Below are positions 1-6,519 of a DNA stretch of 64,000 nt, piece by piece. Source of the DNA: Rhizobium sp. FKY42 (GTDB lineage Bacteria; Pseudomonadota; Alphaproteobacteria; Rhizobiales; Rhizobiaceae); assembly GCF_005222835.1 (NCBI RefSeq), contig NZ_STGA01000062.1:1-64000 (forward strand), given 5' to 3'. Every line of letters starts with the position of its first letter. Position 1 is the stretch's first letter. The notes beneath the pieces were generated by a model. The model saw only the letters and a program-made list of their open reading frames with translations. It was not told the origin of the DNA and made no database searches. A program made the position numbers and the translations under genes.

Positions 1-25
1 GGTTCAAATCCTGCCCCCGCAACCA
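1..25 (+). tRNA. 3' end of initiator tRNA-fMet (partial)
   Basis: The window opens inside a tRNA. Visible are the end of the T stem and loop (GGTTCAAATCCTGC), a 7-nt acceptor strand CCCCGCA, discriminator A and an encoded CCA. An A at the last acceptor position, which would face C1, is the hallmark of bacterial initiator tRNA, and the segment matches the initiator tRNA 3' end I know from other bacteria. The anticodon lies outside the window, so the identity rests on the acceptor strand only. Confidence 0.8.
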
Positions 26-46
26 ATAATCCCGGCGATAACAAAG

Positions 47-64
47 AGCCCCTGACAAGGGGCT
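47..64 (+). terminator. hairpin after tRNA-fMet
   Basis: AGCCCCT, loop GACA, AGGGGCT form a 7-bp GC-rich stem 21 bases after the tRNA. There is no clear T run after it, so it may be a processing or weak termination hairpin. Confidence 0.45.
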
Positions 65-83
65 TAAGACGAATTCTCACTGA

Positions 84-221
84 TTAGAACCTATTTGCCC
101 ATTCTCTACGTCCGATGGACATGATGCGCCAGGGCTGGCTTTCGCGCTTGCGCCAAGCGTCACAGCAGTGGGCAACGATATCGTCATAGGATTTGAAGAT
201 CCGGTTCGATAGCCAGTTCTC
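84..221 (-). pseudogene. IS630-family transposase, C-terminal fragment
   Basis: Read on the minus strand, this stretch encodes about 45 residues (ENWLSNRIFKSYDDIVAHCC and onward, ending WANRF and a TAA stop at 84-86). This is the characteristic tail of IS630-family DDE transposases. The frame is cut at about 221-222, exactly where the IS66 inverted repeat GTGAGCGTCCGG begins, so the rest of the gene was lost when that element inserted or rearranged. It is a dead remnant, too short to appear as an ordinary open frame. Confidence 0.8.
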
Positions 222-222
222 G

Positions 223-240
223 GTGAGCGTCCGGCGAACG
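223..240 (+). repeat. left inverted repeat of IS66 element A
   Basis: GTGAGCGTCCGGCGAACG marks the left tip of the element. It pairs with the right tip at 2690-2706 over the core TGAGCGTCCGG. Confidence 0.7.
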
Positions 241-267
241 CATTTCCGGGTTCTGGAGAGATGGATG

Positions 268-573
268 CTATAGGCCGCGTTTCATCTCATCGGCCATGAT
301 GCGGTTGATTATTTCAGGATCGCATTGTGTCTCGACGAGGAACTCGCGGATAGCGCGGTCCCACGTCCTGATGTCGGCGAGTAGGCTTTGAAGTTCTTCG
401 ATGCCGTTCTCGGTCAGACCCTTCGTGCCATCCTCACTGCCATCACTGACGTAGACCAGTTCGCCTTCGCAGATGTTGTCCGAGTTTGCGGTGATTTCCT
501 CGATCAGTTCGAGGTTCTCGCCGATCATGCCGGCGACGTGGCTGAGCGTGTAGATGAACCGTGAGCGTGCCAT
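268..573 (-). CDS. hypothetical passenger protein of IS66 element A
   Basis: A 101-residue acidic protein beginning MARSRFIYTLSHVAGMIGEN if started at 573, where GAGG lies 7 bases upstream; TTG at 591 or ATG at 588 are alternatives without such a site. It sits directly downstream of the tnpC remnant, inside the left inverted repeat, so it travels with the element. I recognise no domain. It is mixed alpha-helical with several Asp/Glu-rich turns and no signal peptide or membrane segment. I believe similar small frames follow tnpC in other rhizobial IS66 copies, which suggests a passenger gene, but its role is unknown. Confidence 0.55.
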   Translation of the reverse strand: MARSRFIYTLSHVAGMIGENLELIEEITANSDNICEGELVYVSDGSEDGTKGLTENGIEELQSLLADIRTWDRAIREFLVETQCDPEIINRIMADEMKRGL

Positions 574-587
574 CAGGCGGCCTCGCA

Positions 588-797
588 TCAAGCTTTTGCC
601 GGCGTCCAGTTCCAGGGCAGCAGGTCTTCAAGTCGATCCTTTGGGTGATCCTGGATCCGGGTGAGGACATCTGTCAGGTAGACCTCCGGATTGTGGCCGT
701 GCAGTTTGACCGTCTCGATGATGGTCAGAATGTTGGCGATGCGCTCACCGCCCTTGTCCGAGCCGGCAAACAGCCAGTTCTTTCTTCCAATTCCCAT
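588..797 (-). pseudogene. tnpC: IS66 TnpC transposase, C-terminal fragment
   Basis: The last ~70 codons encode GRKNWLFAGSDKGGERIANI followed by a segment rich in ETVKLHGHNPEVYL and DHPKDRLEDLLPW, the typical end of the IS66 DDE transposase. Homology begins abruptly near 797; upstream sequence in this frame no longer resembles TnpC and instead reads as a plus-strand gene of the recombinase module. The catalytic DDE core is therefore gone and the fragment cannot transpose by itself. The stop codon overlaps the possible upstream starts of the passenger frame. Confidence 0.8.
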
Positions 798-1279
798 TCC
801 CCGTTCATTCTGCCCATGTCGGCGATGAAGTCGAGGTTCATTATCGCTGGCATCCGTATTTCGGCCAGAACGTAATCGTTCGCCGTATCGAAGAACGCGC
901 GACAGGTCGATTTCTGAAGGTTTTGGGACCGTCAGGCGTGGTGGTTTCGATTGCCGGGTGGATGATCGACCCCGTGGTGTGCGGCGGCATGACCATGGGA
1001 CCACCAGGCGTCGATCTCGTGGCGCTGATCGAATTGAACAGGCTGGTCACCAGGACCGACAAGCCTGCAGTCTTTCGAAGTGGACTTAGAATCACTCAGG
1101 AGGACCATCATGAGAACCCGCAATACGCTGATGCCGGCGTCCGGCCGGCAGCTCGACCTGATGTTCAAAACCCAGACGCTCGACGGACTGAGCGAGAAGG
1201 ATCGCAAGAAGGCGATATCAACGCTGGCTTGCCTGCTGATGCAGGCCGCAGGCCTCCTCGTCGAGGAGTTCAACGATGA
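797..1279 (+). pseudogene. 5'-truncated accessory protein of the recombinase module (DUF5372-like)
   Basis: A plus-strand frame is open from the IS66 junction to 1279 and encodes VEVHYRWHPYFGQNVIVRRI, then a stretch ending SIAGWMIDPVVCGGM and VDLVALIELNRLV. The pattern HP-x2-G followed by a W-x2-DP motif recalls DUF5372 proteins encoded next to serine recombinases; this family link is from memory and tentative. No in-frame start codon exists between the junction and about 923, so the 5' end seems lost. The last ~55 codons overlap the next gene in another frame. Function is unknown. Confidence 0.45.
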
Positions 1280-1289
1280 CCAGCAATGA
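1110..1289 (+). CDS. small conserved accessory protein of recombinase module
   Basis: A 59-residue protein starting MRTRNTLMPASGRQLDLMFK and ending LLVEEFNDDQQ. The start at 1110 is supported by AGGAGG at 1098-1103, 6 bases upstream. The 3' end overlaps the recombinase start at 1276 by 14 bases, implying translational coupling. It is helical, with an amphipathic middle (LSEKDRKKAISTLACLLMQA). It has no membrane or DNA-binding motif that I recognise. Its constant position just before a serine recombinase suggests a directionality or assembly factor, which is inference only. Confidence 0.6.
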   Translation: MRTRNTLMPASGRQLDLMFKTQTLDGLSEKDRKKAISTLACLLMQAAGLLVEEFNDDQQ

Positions 1290-2238
1290 TATGATTCCGA
1301 CAGCGCTGCTCTCGCGCAAAGCTGTCGTCTACGTGCGTCAGTCCTCTCAGTCACAGGTTCTGACCAATCTGGAAAGCCAGCGACGGCAGTACGATCTTGT
1401 TGACGTTGCATGACAACACGGCTTCAGCGACATCGAGACCATAGACGACGATCTCGGACGCTCTGCAAGCGGAACGGTCGCGCGTCCTGGCTTCGACCGT
1501 CTTGTCGCGCTGTTGTGCGCCGGCAAGGTTGGCGCCGTTTTATGCTTCGATGCCTCTCGGCTCGCCCGCAACGGCCGCGATTGGCATCACCTGCTCGAAC
1601 TATGCGGCCTGGTCGAAGCCCGCGTCATTGACCATGACGGCGTCTACAATCCGTGTCGACCCAATGATCGGCTCCTGCTTGGAATGAAGGGCAGTATCAG
1701 CGAGTTCGAACTCGGCGTACTCAGAGCCCGCATGCTCGATGCCGCCAGATCGAAGGCGCGCCGTGGAGAATTGCGGCTTTCCGTTCCATTCGGTTACATC
1801 TGGCATCGAGAAGCGGGGCTCGGGCTTGATCCCGATCTGCGATTGCAGGAGGGTGATCCGGTCTGTCTTCGCCCGCTTCCATGAGCTTGGCAGCGCACGC
1901 CAGGTACTATTGTCGATGACATTGGACAATATCCACTTCCCGCGACCGTCGGACGAAGGACGCATGACCAGCTTTGTCTGGACCCCGGTCCGTTACCGGA
2001 ATGTCATCGGCATCCTGAAGAACCCCTTCTATGCGGGCGTCTACGTCTATGGAAAGAGCGAGAAGCGGACTGCCATCGTTGATGGGAGGGCACGGCGCAG
2101 CTACGGGCATGGCAAGCCGGTTGGCGCCTGGGAAGTGATGATCAGGGACCATCACGAAGGTTACATCAGTTGGGAAGAGTATGAGCGTAACCAACAGCAA
2201 CTGGCGCTGAACAATTATGGTCGCTCAGGCGGGACCAA
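1276..2238 (+). pseudogene. large serine recombinase, broken by nonsense codon and frameshift
   Basis: The frame from ATG 1276 gives the catalytic start AVVYVRQSSQSQ with the nucleophilic Ser motif (Y-x-R-x-S), then LESQRRQYDLVDVA and a TGA at 1411-1413 where an Arg CGA would fit; translation resumes in the same frame with DDLGRSASGTVARPGFDRL and FDASRLARNGRDW, all resolvase-domain signatures. Near 1849-1853 an extra G in a G run shifts the frame; the other frame continues VIRSVFARFHELGSARQVLL and into the recombinase domain (NPFYAGVYVYGK). The sequence stops abruptly at about 2238 against IS66 tnpA, so the zinc-ribbon and C-terminal parts are absent. It is a dead gene. Confidence 0.85.
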
Positions 2239-2239
2239 A

Positions 2240-2602
2240 TCATGCCGCCTCCACGCAAGCGACCAGCGGACCAAGCAGCTTCAACTCAACGTCAGCCGGA
2301 ACCTTCATGCGCCGACCGTTTCGCAGCAAGATCTCGACGATCGCCGGCCTCGTTGCCGCCGTAGTCGGCTGGCATGAGCCAACCTCCTCGGTGATCTCCA
2401 CCGGGAGGAACACCGTCGGCCGATCGGCATAGCTGAAGGATTGCCGCCATAAGCGGATCTGCCCAGGATGAATGTCGTGCCGGCGCGCCACATCGCCAAT
2501 GCGAGCACCGGGCTCATCAGCTTCCGCAAGTATCCTCAGCTTCGCCTCGTCAGACCAACGCCGTCTGCGTTCGGTACCGGACATGAGCTCCATGCGAGCC
2601 AT
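2240..2602 (-). CDS. tnpA: IS66-family accessory protein TnpA (element A)
   Basis: A 120-residue protein starting MARMELMSGTERRRRWSDEA, with a helix-turn-helix (LRILAEADEPGARIGDVARR, then H-x4-QIRLWRQ) characteristic of the TnpA subunit of IS66 elements. I chose ATG 2602 because the family begins just before the RRWSDE motif. The stop TGA overlaps an ATG, as where tnpB normally begins, but tnpB is missing: the next bases belong to the recombinase module. TnpA is intact yet without TnpB and TnpC. Confidence 0.8.
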   Translation of the reverse strand: MARMELMSGTERRRRWSDEAKLRILAEADEPGARIGDVARRHDIHPGQIRLWRQSFSYADRPTVFLPVEITEEVGSCQPTTAATRPAIVEILLRNGRRMKVPADVELKLLGPLVACVEAA

Positions 2603-2677
2603 GAAACCTCTTTGTTCTGGTATTAATGTCAGCATTAATGCTGGTTCGAATACCAGAACATCGCCTGATTTCCCCGA

Positions 2678-2854
2678 TCAGCAAAAACAGCTCACCGGAC
2701 GCTCAGCGATGAAGGCGTCCTTTTCGGCGACGACCGCCTGCTCATGCTGACGGGCGGCACGCTCGACCGAAAGTTCGAACTGCATCGCGGCAAACGCCTT
2801 CACCACCTCTGGCGGAAGGTCCGGAAACTGGCTGAGATCAAGCGGCGATGACAT
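2678..2854 (-). pseudogene. tnpC: IS66 TnpC transposase, N-terminal fragment (element B)
   Basis: From ATG 2854 the minus strand encodes MSSPLDLSQFPDLPPEVVKA and continues through a helical segment ending AEKDAFIAE, the usual N-terminus of IS66 TnpC. At about 2706 the frame runs into the right inverted repeat of element A and ends a few codons later at 2678-2680. Element A therefore interrupts this gene; the remainder of tnpC is not found on the other side. Confidence 0.75.
2690..2706 (-). repeat. right inverted repeat of IS66 element A
   Basis: Minus-strand CTGAGCGTCCGGTGAGC mirrors the left tip at 223 and lies inside tnpC of element B. Confidence 0.7.
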
Positions 2855-2916
2855 GCGCCCTTATCGCAAGGCAGCACAAAAAAGCCAAACAAAACAATGC
2901 AAAGACGGCCGGATAT

Positions 2917-3270
2917 TCACCCCGCCGCCGACGGCGCGGCAACCCGTCGTGCCATCACCCGTCGCCAGTCAAGACCTTCGAACAAAGCCTCATACTGACC
3001 CCTGGAAAGACGCATCGTCCCATCCTGAACCTTGGGCCAGGCAAAGCTTCCCTGTTCGAGGATTTTGTAGATGAGTACCAGCCCTGTGCCATCCCACACC
3101 AGGATCTTCAGACGATCACCACGCTTCGACCGGAAGGTCACCATCACCCCGGAATGCGGGTCGAGCTTCAACCCGGTCTGCACCATCAGAGCCAGCGCCT
3201 GATGCCCGCAGCGGAAGTCAACCGGCCGCGTTGCAATCAGGATCGGCAGGCGTTGGCCTGCGACGATCAT
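2917..3270 (-). CDS. tnpB: IS66-family accessory protein TnpB (element B)
   Basis: A 117-residue protein of the IS66 Orf2/TnpB family. Visible hallmarks are TRPVDFRCGHQALALMV near residues 14-30 and the central KILVWDGTGLVLIYKILEQG. It starts MIVAGQRLPIL with the start overlapping the end of tnpA (ATGA), and full family length is kept. TnpB is needed with TnpA and TnpC for IS66 transposition; its biochemical role is not established. Some members show D-M/F-R-K at the position that here reads DFRC. Confidence 0.85.
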   Translation of the reverse strand: MIVAGQRLPILIATRPVDFRCGHQALALMVQTGLKLDPHSGVMVTFRSKRGDRLKILVWDGTGLVLIYKILEQGSFAWPKVQDGTMRLSRGQYEALFEGLDWRRVMARRVAAPSAAG

Positions 3271-3725
3271 GAGGCTCCTCGCACAGCGCGAACCAGAGCA
3301 GCGACCCGGTCAACCGGCACATCGCAAGGAATACGCATCACAACGTCTGAGCCAATCTCCAACGTCAACACCGATGATCCCGCCTGCGGCACTTCGCAGG
3401 CCAGCTTTGGCAACGACAAGGGATTGACAGGCTCAAGGCTCTCCGAAGCGATTGCCAGAGGCACGAATGCAGGATCGCCACCATCATGCGGCGACAAAGT
3501 CGTGGCCGCCGCAAGCGGCAGGGCCAGAATACCGTCGCGCACCTGACGTCGCCAATCGGAAAGCTGGTTTGCTACAACACCGTGACGACGAGCGACATCC
3601 ACGACACGCGCACCAGGCTCAAGGCTTTCCGCGACAATGCGAGCCTTCACGTCATCCGGCCACCGCCGGTTACCGCGGCGCGGCTCAACGACATCATAGC
3701 GACCAACAAATCCATCATCCGCCAT
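3267..3725 (-). CDS. tnpA: IS66-family accessory protein TnpA (element B)
   Basis: A 152-residue protein starting MADDGFVGRYDVVEPRRGNR at 3725, where GGAG lies 6 bases upstream; ATG 3761 is a less likely start. A helix-turn-helix spans roughly residues 25-60 (DDVKARIVAESLEPGARVVD, then RRHGVVANQLSDWRRQ). The C-terminal half (LTLEIGSDVVMRIP and onward) is the second conserved block of IS66 TnpA. It is intact and overlaps tnpB by 4 bases. Confidence 0.85.
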   Translation of the reverse strand: MADDGFVGRYDVVEPRRGNRRWPDDVKARIVAESLEPGARVVDVARRHGVVANQLSDWRRQVRDGILALPLAAATTLSPHDGGDPAFVPLAIASESLEPVNPLSLPKLACEVPQAGSSVLTLEIGSDVVMRIPCDVPVDRVAALVRAVRGAS

Positions 3726-3840
3726 GCAAATCTCCAGATAAAGCTGGAAACCTTCTCGCATGCCCAGCTTTGCTCAAAAAGCAGCGGATCCAATGGGACA
3801 CAGACGGCGCTTACGATGAGGACCAGGTTTCCCCAAAATG

Positions 3841-3864
3841 AGTTGACGCTACACAGCGTCAACT
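3841..3864. repeat. perfect 10-bp inverted repeat
   Basis: AGTTGACGCT and AGCGTCAACT are separated by ACAC. The palindrome lies 27 bases outside the tip of element B, between the mobile region and kduD. No T run follows it, so it is unlikely to be a simple terminator; it may be the scar of another element. Confidence 0.5.
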
Positions 3865-3921
3865 TCGCTCCTACCCACGAGCCCAACAGCCATCACCAAC
3901 AAAGCGAACTAAAGAGTACCG

Positions 3922-3956
3922 TGAAAAATGGTGTGAACCCTTCAACGGCTCACACC
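3922..3956 (-). terminator. Rho-independent terminator after kduD
   Basis: On the minus strand GGTGTGA (3956-3950) and TCACACC (3936-3930) form a 7-bp stem about 10 bases beyond the kduD stop, followed by ATTTTTC. Confidence 0.7.
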
Positions 3957-3966
3957 AAGGCATCCG

Positions 3967-4719
3967 CTACCTCGCAAGCCAACCGCCATCGACAGCCAGT
4001 ACCTGACCGGTCACATAGCCACTGGAAGGAGAGGCGAAGAACAGGGCTGCCGTGTCCAGGTCTGAGGGAGTGCCCCATCGGCCAGCCGGAATGCGCTCGA
4101 GGATTGATCGGTTTCTGCTCGGGTCGTTTCTCAACGCTTCCGTATTGTCGGTATCCATATAGCCCGGTGCAATCGCATTGACCGTGATCCCCTTGGCCGC
4201 AAGCTCATTGGCCATGAGCTTCGTCAGACCGGCAACCGCGTGCTTGCTCGAGGTATAGGACGCAACGCGAATGCCGCCCTGGAAGGACAGAAGCGAGGCG
4301 ATATTGATGATTCTGCCTGCGATCTGCTTGTTGACCATATGCTTGACGACCGCCTGCGAGAGCATGAAGGTGCTCTTCAGGTTGATATTCATGATGTCGT
4401 CCCAGTCCTGCTCCGAAAAGTCGGTGAAATCCGCTCGACGGATCTGTCCCGCGTTGTTCACCAGAATATCGATGTTGGCGGTTTCCGTCAGTTTGTTGAC
4501 GACATCGGCAAGGCCGCCTGGATCGGTGAGATCATAGACGATTTCTTCGAAATTACGGCCCGCATCGGCAATCTTCTGTGCTGTCTCACTCATGGAACGA
4601 GAGCCGAGAGCTATGATGTCGGCACCCGCATTGGCGAGTGCCAGTGCCAATCCTTGGCCCAGTCCTGTTCGCGCGCCGGTCACCAAGGCGCGCTTTCCAC
4701 TCAAATCGAAGAGATTCAT
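3967..4719 (-). CDS. kduD: 2-dehydro-3-deoxy-D-gluconate 5-dehydrogenase KduD
   Basis: A 250-residue short-chain dehydrogenase that interconverts 3-deoxy-D-glycero-2,5-hexodiulosonate and 2-keto-3-deoxygluconate with NAD, in the cytoplasm. The Rossmann motif TGARTGLGQG lies at residues 14-23, NNAG follows in the middle, and the catalytic Ser/Tyr/Lys set appears as IASLLSFQGG and YTSSK. Length is normal for the family. It is the last gene of a regulator-kduI-kduD run, only one base after kduI, and ends before a clear terminator. KduI and KduD act consecutively on the unsaturated uronate released from pectin-type oligosaccharides. Confidence 0.95.
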   Translation of the reverse strand: MNLFDLSGKRALVTGARTGLGQGLALALANAGADIIALGSRSMSETAQKIADAGRNFEEIVYDLTDPGGLADVVNKLTETANIDILVNNAGQIRRADFTDFSEQDWDDIMNINLKSTFMLSQAVVKHMVNKQIAGRIINIASLLSFQGGIRVASYTSSKHAVAGLTKLMANELAAKGITVNAIAPGYMDTDNTEALRNDPSRNRSILERIPAGRWGTPSDLDTAALFFASPSSGYVTGQVLAVDGGWLAR

Positions 4720-4720
4720 C

Positions 4721-5569
4721 TTATTTGAGCTCCTTCATCGGCACGAAGTCCATATCGGTGAAGGATTGGTTGTCACCGGCCATGCTCCAGATAAACGCAT
4801 AGGAGCCGGTACCCGAACCACAATGAATCGACCAAGGGGGAGAAACTATGGCCTGTTCGTTTCGGATGATCAGATGGTTCGTCGCCTGAGGGCGACCCAT
4901 CAGATGCACAACGAAGGCTTCTTCCGGAATTTCGAAATACACATAGGCTTCCATACGCCTATCATGCAGATGGGCTGGCATCGTGTTCCAGACGCTGCCT
5001 GGCTCCAGGCGTGTCAGACCCATCAGTAGCTGGCATGTCGGCAGAACCTTGGGGTGGATGTATTGATAGAGCTTGCGCTTGTTACACGTCAGTTGATCAC
5101 CAAGATTGTTCTCGATGGCATCGCTCTTGCTAATGATGCGGGATGGGAATGCTGCGTGAGCGGGCGCGCTGTTAATGTAGAATTTCGCGGGCGCCGACGG
5201 ATCGACGCTCTCGAAGCTAATGTCCTTGACGCCCAGGCCGAGATAGAGGCCGTCCTGGAAGTCCACTTCGTAAACGGTGCCATCAGCTGTCACCTTGCCC
5301 TTGCCGCCGATGTTGATGAGGCCGAGTTCACGGCGCTCCAGCAGAAAATCTGTCCCCACCACCTTGGCCAGTTCGGGGCCAATCTGCACGGCCTGCGACG
5401 TTGGCATTACGCCAGCAATCAACATACGGTCATAATGCGTATAGGCCGCATGGATTTCACCGGCGACAAACAGACGTTCGATCATGAAATTCTCACGCAA
5501 TTCTGCGCTCGTCATGCGTTCAGATTGCGAGTAATGGACGGCGTGCCGCGTCTCAATGGTGGTTGTCAT
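4721..5569 (-). CDS. kduI: 5-dehydro-4-deoxy-D-glucuronate isomerase KduI
   Basis: A 282-residue cupin-type isomerase converting 5-keto-4-deoxyuronate to 2,5-diketo-3-deoxygluconate. Family signatures are the opening ETRHAVHYSQSERM, the zinc-binding block MPAHLHDRRMEAYVYFE (two His and a Glu) and the later PPWSIHCGSGTGSYAFIW (last His ligand). I chose ATG 5569 because AGGGAG lies 9 bases upstream; an earlier in-frame start at 5593 would overlap the regulator. The gene follows the regulator by 16 bases and precedes kduD by one, so the three form an operon. Confidence 0.95.
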   Translation of the reverse strand: MTTTIETRHAVHYSQSERMTSAELRENFMIERLFVAGEIHAAYTHYDRMLIAGVMPTSQAVQIGPELAKVVGTDFLLERRELGLINIGGKGKVTADGTVYEVDFQDGLYLGLGVKDISFESVDPSAPAKFYINSAPAHAAFPSRIISKSDAIENNLGDQLTCNKRKLYQYIHPKVLPTCQLLMGLTRLEPGSVWNTMPAHLHDRRMEAYVYFEIPEEAFVVHLMGRPQATNHLIIRNEQAIVSPPWSIHCGSGTGSYAFIWSMAGDNQSFTDMDFVPMKELK

Positions 5570-5585
5570 TCTTTCAAACTCCCTG

Positions 5586-6290
5586 TTATTCAAAGATGTC
5601 CGGATGCGCCCCTTCGAGGGCGGGAAGGTCTTGCAACAATTCGGACAGGTGATTCTTCATTGCGGCTTCTGCGGCCTCGACGTTGCGGGCATCCAGAGCG
5701 GCAACGATGGCCTTATGTTCCTGAAGCAGCTTCCTAAGTGTTTCTTCCTTGCCCAGTGAAAGGCAACATGCCCTATCGATATGGGCCTTTAGGTCTTCCA
5801 CAACGTTCCACGCCATCATGAGGCCCGCACCATCGGCAAGCGTGCGATGGAACAGATCATCGTAGCGGCGAAATTCCGTGCGATCGCCTGCCTCTACGGC
5901 GCGTTCCTGTGCCTTTAGGCAATCGTCCAGCCGACTACGAGCATGAAAGTGGAACGAAGCGCAGGCGTAGCGAATCACCGCAGTTTCAATGGCTTCGCGA
6001 ACAAAGGCGGCCTGCATGAGCTTGGCCACGGAGATCTTCGCCACCACGGCACCGCGCTGCGGCAAAATCTCAACCAGCCTGCTCTTGGAGAGCGCGATCA
6101 GAGCTTCCCGGCCGGGTTGTCGCGAGGAACCGTAGCGCTCGCCTATTTCTTGCTCGGATAGCCGAGAGCCAGGCGGCAGGACGAGGGTGAGGATGTCGCC
6201 CCGAAGCTGCCGCTCCACGCGTTGCGTTACGCTTTCCGATGCAGCCTTGCCTGTCATCCAGCTCATATCCTCTATTGTTGTCACTTCCAT
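5586..6290 (-). CDS. GntR-family (FCD) transcriptional regulator of the kdu operon
   Basis: A 234-residue protein with an N-terminal winged helix (residues ~20-85, LPPGSRLSEQEIGERYG) and a C-terminal FCD ligand domain whose metal-binding set is visible as D-x3-H in DLFHRTLADG and the His of QEHKAIVAAL and KNHLSEL. The recognition-helix motif reads SSRQPGREAL; most relatives have P-V-REA, so Gly here is unusual. It heads the kduI-kduD operon and is presumably its repressor, responding to a uronate-derived sugar acid. Starts at 6290, 6266 or 6257 are all possible; GAGGAT precedes the latter two. Confidence 0.85.
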   Translation of the reverse strand: MEVTTIEDMSWMTGKAASESVTQRVERQLRGDILTLVLPPGSRLSEQEIGERYGSSRQPGREALIALSKSRLVEILPQRGAVVAKISVAKLMQAAFVREAIETAVIRYACASFHFHARSRLDDCLKAQERAVEAGDRTEFRRYDDLFHRTLADGAGLMMAWNVVEDLKAHIDRACCLSLGKEETLRKLLQEHKAIVAALDARNVEAAEAAMKNHLSELLQDLPALEGAHPDIFE

Positions 6291-6359
6291 ACAGTTTCAT
6301 ACTTCGACATTCAAGGTTGTTTTGAGCTGTTCGGATCCGTTGCCGAAAGAGCGGCAACA

Positions 6360-6404
6360 GCATGTCGCGTTCAATCGTCCTCGATTGAACGATAACGTAC
6401 ATGC
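6360..6404. repeat. palindromic intergenic repeat, copy 1 (RIME-like)
   Basis: GCATGT (6360-6365) and ACATGC (6399-6404) enclose TTCAATCG, loop TCCT, CGATTGAA. The same layout recurs at 20860-20903 with compensating base changes in the inner stem. The surrounding 6291-6519 spacer shows no gene. Confidence 0.7.
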
Positions 6405-6519
6405 GGCAGGAAAAGATCGAAAGCGCGGCTCTACTGGATCCAATAAGGTGCGCCGCGCTTTAGAACCTCGGGCGAATTGCCTCAGATTTGTCGGCCGAGG
6501 CTTTAGCGGTCGGCACACG

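Larger units (their letters stand above)
223..2706. mobile_element. IS66-family element A, interior replaced by a recombinase module
   Basis: The ends carry imperfect inverted repeats: GTGAGCGTCCGGCGAAC reading inward from 223 and CTGAGCGTCCGGTGAGC reading inward from 2706 on the minus strand, sharing the 11-bp core TGAGCGTCCGG. Between them on the minus strand are tnpA (2240-2602), the last ~70 codons of tnpC (588-797) and a downstream passenger frame (268-573). tnpB and most of tnpC are missing; in their place lies a plus-strand serine-recombinase module (797-2238). The 8 bases flanking each end do not match, so no intact target duplication remains. The left flank is an IS630 remnant and the right flank is tnpC of a second IS66 element. 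Confidence 0.75.
2707..3814. mobile_element. IS66-family element B, truncated
   Basis: The right tip is intact: reading inward on the minus strand from 3814 it begins GTAAGCGCCGTCTG, a classic IS66 terminal sequence. It carries tnpA (3267-3725), tnpB (2917-3270) and the first ~49 codons of tnpC, in the usual order with an ATGA overlap between tnpA and tnpB. The left half is missing beyond 2707 where element A begins. TnpA and TnpB remain open, but without TnpC the element cannot move by itself. Confidence 0.8.

Noticed and set aside
3841-3864. Terminator of kduD
   Set aside because: A better terminator with T run lies at 3922-3956, closer to the kduD stop; this palindrome has no T run.
1-3966. 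Genomic island integrated at tRNA-fMet with att sites
   Set aside because: I found no second copy of the tRNA 3' end and no intact integrase; the region is explained by nested IS elements.
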